Below, one piece after another: positions 7,678 to 10,641 of a stretch of 10,641 bases of DNA. The notes beneath the pieces were generated by a model that did no database searches, was not told the DNA's origin, and was given only the letters and a program-made list of their open reading frames with translations. The position numbers were made by a program, and so were the translations under genes. Every line of letters begins with the position of its first letter. The stretch's first letter is position 1. The stretch comes from Euryarchaeota archaeon SCGC AAA252-I15 (GTDB lineage: Archaea > Altiarchaeota > Altiarchaeia > IMC4 > SCGC-AAA252-I15), in NCBI GenBank assembly GCA_000402775.1, contig AQSC01000021.1, positions 1-10,641 of the forward strand. The letters run 5' to 3'.

Positions 7678-7757
7678 AGTAGTCTTATTGAATTCATTTA
7701 CACCGCAGAGATATTCAACTATTGTGTTTCCATTATTTAGCAGATTAAAGTAAGATT
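7678..7757. other. Convergent intergenic spacer
   Basis: These 80 bp separate the stops of the GT15-like gene (plus) and the FkbM-fusion gene (minus). The stretch is AT-rich and has short T runs in both directions. It could terminate both transcripts, but there is no clear hairpin or long T tract. Confidence 0.5.
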
Positions 7758-9527
7758 TTATGAGATACTCTTAAGGGGTATAAAAGAATCGTCTAATCTT
7801 TTTTTATTAACTTTCACATAGGAAAGGTGAGAATCACCCTCACCTAAGAAAAAAACGAGATCATTGTCTATTGGTACTACAGACATTGCGTATATTATCG
7901 ACGGCCGCATGCCCTTTGACAGTCCCCCTTTAAAAATCGGACGAGACGTTATTTTCTCGGGTAGGAGCGTTTTCTTATCGATTAGAACTGCCCAGTGAGC
8001 ATAATTGACGTCAAAAAAATGATTTTTCTTGTGAATCAGTAGTAGTAGATGGTTTTCATCATATTCGATTGGATTTGCGCTCAATGAGATCATTTGGGGA
8101 GTTCCTTTTTCCCTAAAATCTTGGAGCATACCATCAAAACTTTTGTTTATTACAGTATGGAAGTTTAATTTAGGCCAGTTACTGGATTTTAACAATACGT
8201 AAGGGGAGAAGGAGTAAATCATATAGAGTTCGCTTTTGTGTTCGAAGAAAACCCAATTTTTTTCTAAAGGTTTAATGGGAAAATCAAGTTGAGGGTAACC
8301 CAGGAAGATGAGTTTGTCTTTATCATAATCTAGTTTTGAAATTGCTATTTTGTTTTCATAATTGTTTTTCGTCATCCCTGTTAATGATCCATGGTTTGAA
8401 TATATCTGGTCTCGGAATTCGAATAACCTTGTATCAGTTATTCTACCGGGATCCCTCTTCAGAGTGGAGGTGTGGATAATTTTTGATTCTGTAAGTTCAA
8501 GGGTTTTACTATTTAATCGCAAGAGGATTGGAGTAAATTCAGATTTCAGTATTTTTTTTGGATACTCTATTAATTGAGAGATTGGTAATTCCTCACCACG
8601 TGCTAAAAGGACGATTTCACCATCGTTTATAACTGCTCCGGCATTGTAGACGCCTCCCTGAATACCTAATAAACCAGGCCCCGCAATAAGATGACTCTCC
8701 CCCAACCCTACCAGAGGGGGATTCATCACCAACCCATATTTTCTGCTCGACCTTTCATAGCTCTCAGGATTACACTGATAACTCTCCCTTCGGAACAATC
8801 CATCTACCTTGGCAAATACTATGTTGAGTTCAATTAACGCACCGTCGAGTTCCCGATAGTCGAATTCGAACATGTCGTACAATACAAAACCTGCTTTTTT
8901 CATGAAGTGCATGATGTCGTAGAATGTAGGTCCATTCTCATATTGCTTGAAAAGTGAGACTTCTACTATGACAAGCTCCGCATCTTTTAGTATCGTGCGT
9001 GAACCACGAAGAACATCGAGTTCAGCACCCTGCACATCAATCTTTATTAAATAAGGCCCCCTTAACTTTTTTTCCATGCAGAGGTTATCGAGGGTAACAA
9101 TGGGTACTCCCCTACTTTCGATATCGACTTGACTCCAATCTACTCTTTTTTGATAGATTGATGAATTGGATAGAATGGGTGTGACGTTTATGACCGTTTT
9201 GCCTGGTTTCGCCCCCGCTGCGGCAATCACATACTCTGCTTTGTATTCACTGCTAATTTGTTTCAGCACATCCTCCCACTCCTTTAAGGGTTCGATAAGA
9301 AGATGTCGTGCCCGAGGGAAGTTTGAGTATAGTTGGGGGGTGCCATAGGCGACTCCAACATCGATTACCGTCTTTGGTTTGAACTTTTTTCGAGAAGTCT
9401 GATTTAGGAAATTATTCAATGGGTCTTCGTTACTGTTGACTGGGTTGGTTCGGTTATATATGTTATGGATTTCGTATCCATACTTTCGAAATATTTTCTT
9501 TAATATTTTTTTTAACTTAGGATTCAT
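7758..9527 (-). CDS. FkbM-family methyltransferase fused to a beta-propeller-like C-terminal domain
   Basis: This is a 589-residue two-part protein. Residues about 40-245 are an FkbM-type SAM-dependent methyltransferase: motif I VIDVGVAYGTP at 54-64, then the family hallmark YLIKIDVQGAELDVLRG at 159-175 and VIVEVSLF at 186-193. FkbM enzymes usually O-methylate sugars or natural products. Residues about 265-589 are a separate domain with repeating beta-strand blocks: YNAGAVINDGEIVLLAR at 294-310, ITDTRLFEF at 363-371, LEKNWVFFEHKSELYMIYSF at 421-440, a HLLLLIH strand at 493-499, YAHWAVLIDKKTLLP at 509-523 and LVFFLGEGDSHLSYVKV at 557-573. This pattern resembles GH130/GH43-like five-bladed propellers, so it may bind or process a glycan; I cannot identify catalytic residues with confidence. 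No signal peptide is clear. It is convergent with the glycan operon and AT-rich like it. The methyltransferase is firm; the propeller is inference. Confidence 0.87.
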   Translation of the reverse strand: MNPKLKKILKKIFRKYGYEIHNIYNRTNPVNSNEDPLNNFLNQTSRKKFKPKTVIDVGVAYGTPQLYSNFPRARHLLIEPLKEWEDVLKQISSEYKAEYVIAAAGAKPGKTVINVTPILSNSSIYQKRVDWSQVDIESRGVPIVTLDNLCMEKKLRGPYLIKIDVQGAELDVLRGSRTILKDAELVIVEVSLFKQYENGPTFYDIMHFMKKAGFVLYDMFEFDYRELDGALIELNIVFAKVDGLFRRESYQCNPESYERSSRKYGLVMNPPLVGLGESHLIAGPGLLGIQGGVYNAGAVINDGEIVLLARGEELPISQLIEYPKKILKSEFTPILLRLNSKTLELTESKIIHTSTLKRDPGRITDTRLFEFRDQIYSNHGSLTGMTKNNYENKIAISKLDYDKDKLIFLGYPQLDFPIKPLEKNWVFFEHKSELYMIYSFSPYVLLKSSNWPKLNFHTVINKSFDGMLQDFREKGTPQMISLSANPIEYDENHLLLLIHKKNHFFDVNYAHWAVLIDKKTLLPEKITSRPIFKGGLSKGMRPSIIYAMSVVPIDNDLVFFLGEGDSHLSYVKVNKKRLDDSFIPLKSIS

Positions 9528-9542
9528 GGTTGATTTCTGATC

Positions 9543-9550
9543 ATTTATAA
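9543..9550 (-). promoter_or_regulatory. Candidate TATA box for the FkbM-fusion gene
   Basis: Read on the minus strand this is TTATAAAT. Its centre is about 20 bp before the ATG at 9527, slightly short for a leaderless start at that ATG (the plus-strand cases are 23-30 bp). No Shine-Dalgarno motif precedes the ATG. The palindromic TATA-like element at 9653-9662 is an alternative and would give a leader of about 100 nt. Confidence 0.4.
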
Positions 9551-9609
9551 GTCTAGTAGTCTGATTAGTTTTAGTTTTTCTAGACTATTAACTTGGGGTA
9601 AGACTACTA
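9550..9609. repeat. Short inverted repeats AGTCTAG/CTAGACT and TAGTAGTCT/AGACTACTA
   Basis: AGTCTAG at 9550-9556 pairs with CTAGACT at 9580-9586, and TAGTAGTCT at 9554-9562 pairs with AGACTACTA at 9601-9609. The two pairings overlap, so they are mutually exclusive folds or separate protein sites. They lie immediately upstream of the candidate FkbM-gene TATA box. They are exact but short. Confidence 0.4.
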
Positions 9610-9652
9610 TTCTTGTTTAGTGTTCTCATTTGACGGAAGTGGATTTTTCGTT

Positions 9653-9662
9653 CTTTATAAAG
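9653..9662. promoter_or_regulatory. Palindromic TATA-like element CTTTATAAAG
   Basis: This perfect 10-bp palindrome resembles an archaeal TATA box in both directions. Leftward it could drive the FkbM-fusion gene with a leader of about 100 nt. Rightward it would transcribe through the TCATGA array, where no substantial gene begins nearby. It lies 39 bp left of the first array box, measured centre to centre. Confidence 0.35.
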
Positions 9663-9693
9663 TCTATGTTCAATTAAATGTTTTGGAGTGGCA

Positions 9694-9871
9694 TCACGAA
9701 CAGTCTCGGATAAGTCATAAACTTTTAGAGGGAGATTCATGACTGAATCCTAATCAATCATGAATGGCCTGGATAGAATTCATGACATGTTTTGATACGA
9801 TCATGAACAGTCGGGTGATGAGTCATGATTTAATATGATTGAATCGTGAGTGTTATGATCATGATTCATGA
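9694..9871. repeat. Helically phased array of nine TCATGA-type palindromes
   Basis: Hexamers lie at 9694 (TCACGA), 9715 (TCATAA), 9737, 9758, 9780, 9801, 9823 (all TCATGA), 9844 (TCGTGA) and 9866 (TCATGA). Start-to-start distances are 21, 22, 21, 22, 21, 22, 21 and 22 bp, a mean of 21.5 bp or two turns of B-DNA, so all boxes face one side of the helix. Flanks often extend the palindrome (AGTCATGATT, GATCATGATT) but the sequence between boxes is not conserved, except for one shared block (9693-9705 and 9800-9812). An extra off-phase box lies at 9859-9864. This is expected of cooperative binding by a dimeric DNA-binding protein. Which protein binds is not known; the adjacent winged-helix protein is the obvious candidate. 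Confidence 0.8.
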
Positions 9872-9884
9872 GATTTTTGACCCG

Positions 9885-9966
9885 TCATGGAGGATTCCTG
9901 ATTTCTGTGACAGTTTGTGTGATTATATCTGTGATTGCACTCCAGCCTCATTGTTTTAAACCGTGA
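9885..9966. repeat. Loose continuation of the array: TCATGG and TGTGA/CGTGA half-sites
   Basis: TCATGG at 9885-9890 comes 19 bp after the last phased box. It is followed by CTGTGA at 9905, GTGTGA at 9917, CTGTGA at 9929 and CCGTGA at 9961. These match only one arm of the palindrome, and their spacing is irregular (about 20, 12, 12 and 32 bp). They may be decayed or low-affinity sites, or simple local repetition. Confidence 0.35.
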
Positions 9967-9978
9967 TTTGTGTGTTAT

Positions 9979-10040
9979 AGTCGTGACTCAAAACCGAAAG
10001 CTTTTTAAAGAGTCATGACTATATCATAACAGTCATGAAA
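9979..10040 (+). promoter_or_regulatory. Promoter and operators of the winged-helix gene
   Basis: The TATA-like TTTTTAAA at 10002-10009 has its centre about 29 bp before the ATG at 10035, so the transcript should be leaderless or nearly so. Three boxes surround it: AGTCGTGACT at 9979-9988 (centre 22 bp upstream of the TATA centre), the perfect palindrome AGTCATGACT at 10011-10020 between TATA and start, and AGTCATGAAA at 10031-10040, which contains the start codon. A protein on the last two sites would block polymerase loading. The upstream site is placed like an activator site. This layout is typical of autoregulation, here inferred. Confidence 0.6.
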
Positions 10041-10499
10041 GACTCGACGGAATCACACAAACAAGAATTCGAGGAAGCCGTCGGAAACATTTCCTCGGCC
10101 GTGCAACAAATCTCCGACCCAGTCGCACTCGCAACAATGCTCTTCTCAATCGCAGAAGAGCGGAAGTCAACAAACCTAGTAGTCCGGGAAATAAACGGAA
10201 AACTAGACAAATTCGAACAATTAATGAGCAAGCTCGATGAAATAACGCAAGGGCTTGAAAAACTCACCGCCCAAGTAAACGAGCATCCAGAGTCGCAAGT
10301 AACCTCGGAATTGTCCGAGCGAGACGAAGAAGTGTTGGCATACGTCCGGGAGAAGGGGCGAGTGTGCGCAAACGAACTTCAGGAAAAATTCGATTACCGC
10401 GGTAGGAACGCAGGCTCCGCACGGCTCTCCAAGCTGTTTAAGGAAGGCGAGTTGGACAAGAACTTTGTCGGAAGGAAAGTCTACTACACGGTGAAATAA
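10035..10499 (+). CDS. Coiled-coil plus winged-helix DNA-binding protein
   Basis: This 154-residue protein is probably a DNA-binding regulator or DNA-organising protein. Residues 10-90 are helical and charged, with heptad-like hydrophobic spacing (about 48-80: VVREINGKLDKFEQLMSKL and onward), likely a dimerising coiled coil. Residues about 95-154 form a winged-helix-turn-helix: helix 1 in SERDEEVLAYVREKG, a second helix in CANELQEKF at 111-119, a recognition helix with the basic stretch YRGRNAGSARLSKLFKEG at 121-138, and a beta-wing in KNFVGRKVYYTV at 142-153. There is no signal peptide or membrane segment. The ATG lies inside a TCATGA box, with a TATA box about 29 bp upstream and no ribosome binding site. 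A TCATGA array precedes the gene and a G4/hairpin repeat array follows 7 bp after it. I know of no named family; targets are inferred. Confidence 0.82.
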   Translation: MKDSTESHKQEFEEAVGNISSAVQQISDPVALATMLFSIAEERKSTNLVVREINGKLDKFEQLMSKLDEITQGLEKLTAQVNEHPESQVTSELSERDEEVLAYVREKGRVCANELQEKFDYRGRNAGSARLSKLFKEGELDKNFVGRKVYYTVK

Positions 10500-10515
10500 C
10501 GCTCATATCACATCA

Positions 10516-10543
10516 CCCCACCCCAACCACACCCCTCCACCCC
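10516..10543 (-). other. Four-tract G-quadruplex motif on the minus strand, unit 1
   Basis: The plus strand has CCCC at 10516-10519, 10521-10524, 10532-10535 and 10540-10543, so the minus strand has four GGGG tracts with loops of 4, 7 and 1 nt. This meets the usual G-quadruplex pattern, and the plus strand could form an i-motif. The last C tract is also part of the hairpin stem, so the two folds compete. The motif repeats at 10580-10607. Confidence 0.6.
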
Positions 10544-10566
10544 TGGCAAGAAAACGCCAGGGGTGG
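10537..10566. other. Hairpin of repeat unit 1 (11-bp stem, 8-nt loop)
   Basis: CCACCCCTGGC at 10537-10547 pairs perfectly with GCCAGGGGTGG at 10556-10566 around the loop AAGAAAAC. The stem is GC-rich and stable. No T tract follows, so it is not a typical intrinsic terminator, though it could stabilise or end the winged-helix mRNA. Confidence 0.85.
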
Positions 10567-10600
10567 CACAATCACATCACCCCACCCCAACCACACCCCT

Positions 10601-10630
10601 CCACCCCTGGCAAGAAAACGCCAGGGGTGG
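10601..10630. other. Hairpin of repeat unit 2 (identical to unit 1)
   Basis: The arms at 10601-10611 and 10620-10630 repeat the unit 1 hairpin exactly, 64 bp further on, with the same AAGAAAAC loop. Tandem identical hairpins can also pair with each other in single-stranded DNA or RNA. Confidence 0.85.
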
Positions 10631-10641
10631 CACAATCACAT

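Larger units (their letters stand above)
9528..10034. other. 507-bp divergent noncoding region rich in short palindromes
   Basis: No convincing gene lies here. The left part (9528-9690) holds two TATA-like elements and a small set of inverted repeats. The middle (9694-9871) holds the phased TCATGA array. The right part (9885-10034) has looser TGTGA/CGTGA repeats, two further strong boxes (9979-9988 and 10011-10020) and the TATA box of the winged-helix gene. The region separates a minus-strand gene from a plus-strand gene, so it is the control region for both and possibly more. Confidence 0.8.
10507..10641. repeat. Tandem 64-bp repeats, two full copies plus a partial copy at the window edge
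   Basis: Unit 1 is 10507-10570, unit 2 is 10571-10634, and a third copy begins at 10635 and runs off the end. The two full units are identical in every base. Each is C-rich on the plus strand in its first two thirds and ends in an inverted repeat. The array starts 7 bp after the winged-helix stop codon. Perfect identity implies recent duplication or active homogenisation. There are no unique spacers, so it is not a CRISPR array. Confidence 0.93.

Noticed and set aside
7678..7757. tRNA or small RNA gene in the convergent spacer
   Set aside because: No cloverleaf elements or conserved box A/B sequences could be found by eye, and the stretch is plain AT-rich sequence.
9678..9713. 11-codon ORF downstream of the palindromic TATA at 9653-9662
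   Set aside because: Too short to support, and it runs into the first array box. It was kept only as a note on the TATA element.
9846..9959. Small cysteine-containing ORF (GTG 9846 or ATG 9855/9861, about 32-37 residues)
   Set aside because: It lies inside the palindrome array, and its Cys-Asp pattern is produced by the TGTGA repeats; no promoter or ribosome binding site is placed for it.
10537..10566. Intrinsic terminator of the winged-helix gene
   Set aside because: The hairpin is strong but not followed by a T tract on either strand; archaeal termination usually needs T-rich sequence. Kept as a hairpin rather than a terminator.
10507..10641. CRISPR array
   Set aside because: The repeats are directly adjacent and identical over 64 bp with no unique spacers, and no cas genes are present.

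Overview
The window most likely comes from an archaeon, probably a chromosome. Three things point that way. Genes at the transcription-unit starts have T/A-rich TATA-like boxes about 20-30 bp before the start codon and no ribosome binding site, as expected for leaderless archaeal transcripts. Co-transcribed genes overlap by ATGA. The only clear Shine-Dalgarno-like site is an internal GGTGA. UvrA and UvrC occur in many bacteria and in some archaea (several methanogens, haloarchaea, DPANN lineages), so the lineage cannot be fixed from this sequence alone.

Layout. (1) Positions 1-5442, plus strand: a DNA-repair operon. It holds the C-terminal half of uvrA (cut by the window edge), then a 756-residue protein with an HEXXH metallopeptidase-like motif and about eight TPRs, then an 86-residue unknown protein, then uvrC. 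The last three genes are chained by two ATGA overlaps, so the two unrecognised proteins are probably made together with UvrC. (2) Positions 5444-7677, plus strand: a more AT-rich glycan-type unit with its own TATA promoter. It encodes two class I SAM-dependent methyltransferases and a GT15-like glycosyltransferase resembling the fungal Kre2/Mnt1 mannosyltransferases. (3) Positions 7758-9527, minus strand and convergent: an FkbM-type methyltransferase fused to a C-terminal domain that looks like a GH130/GH43-type beta-propeller. Regions 2 and 3 together look like a small module for building and methylating a surface or secreted glycan. (4) Positions 9528-10034: a 507-bp noncoding region packed with copies of the palindrome TCATGA. 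(5) Positions 10035-10499, plus strand: a 154-residue coiled-coil plus winged-helix DNA-binding protein. (6) Positions 10507-10641: tandem 64-bp repeats, each with an 11-bp-stem hairpin and a four-tract G-quadruplex motif, running off the window edge.

The most striking signal is in region 4. Nine TCATGA-type boxes (six exact, three with one change) have centres spaced 21, 22, 21, 22, 21, 22, 21, 22 bp apart, so all lie on one face of the helix. More boxes continue into the promoter and start codon of the winged-helix gene. A box identical to one array member also lies 21-22 bp upstream of the TATA box of the glycan operon at 5444-5453, matching the box-to-TATA distance at the winged-helix gene. 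The simplest model is that the winged-helix protein binds this array, controls itself and also controls the glycan genes. An alternative is that array, protein and G4/hairpin repeats form a replication or partition locus. Neither model can be proved from sequence alone.
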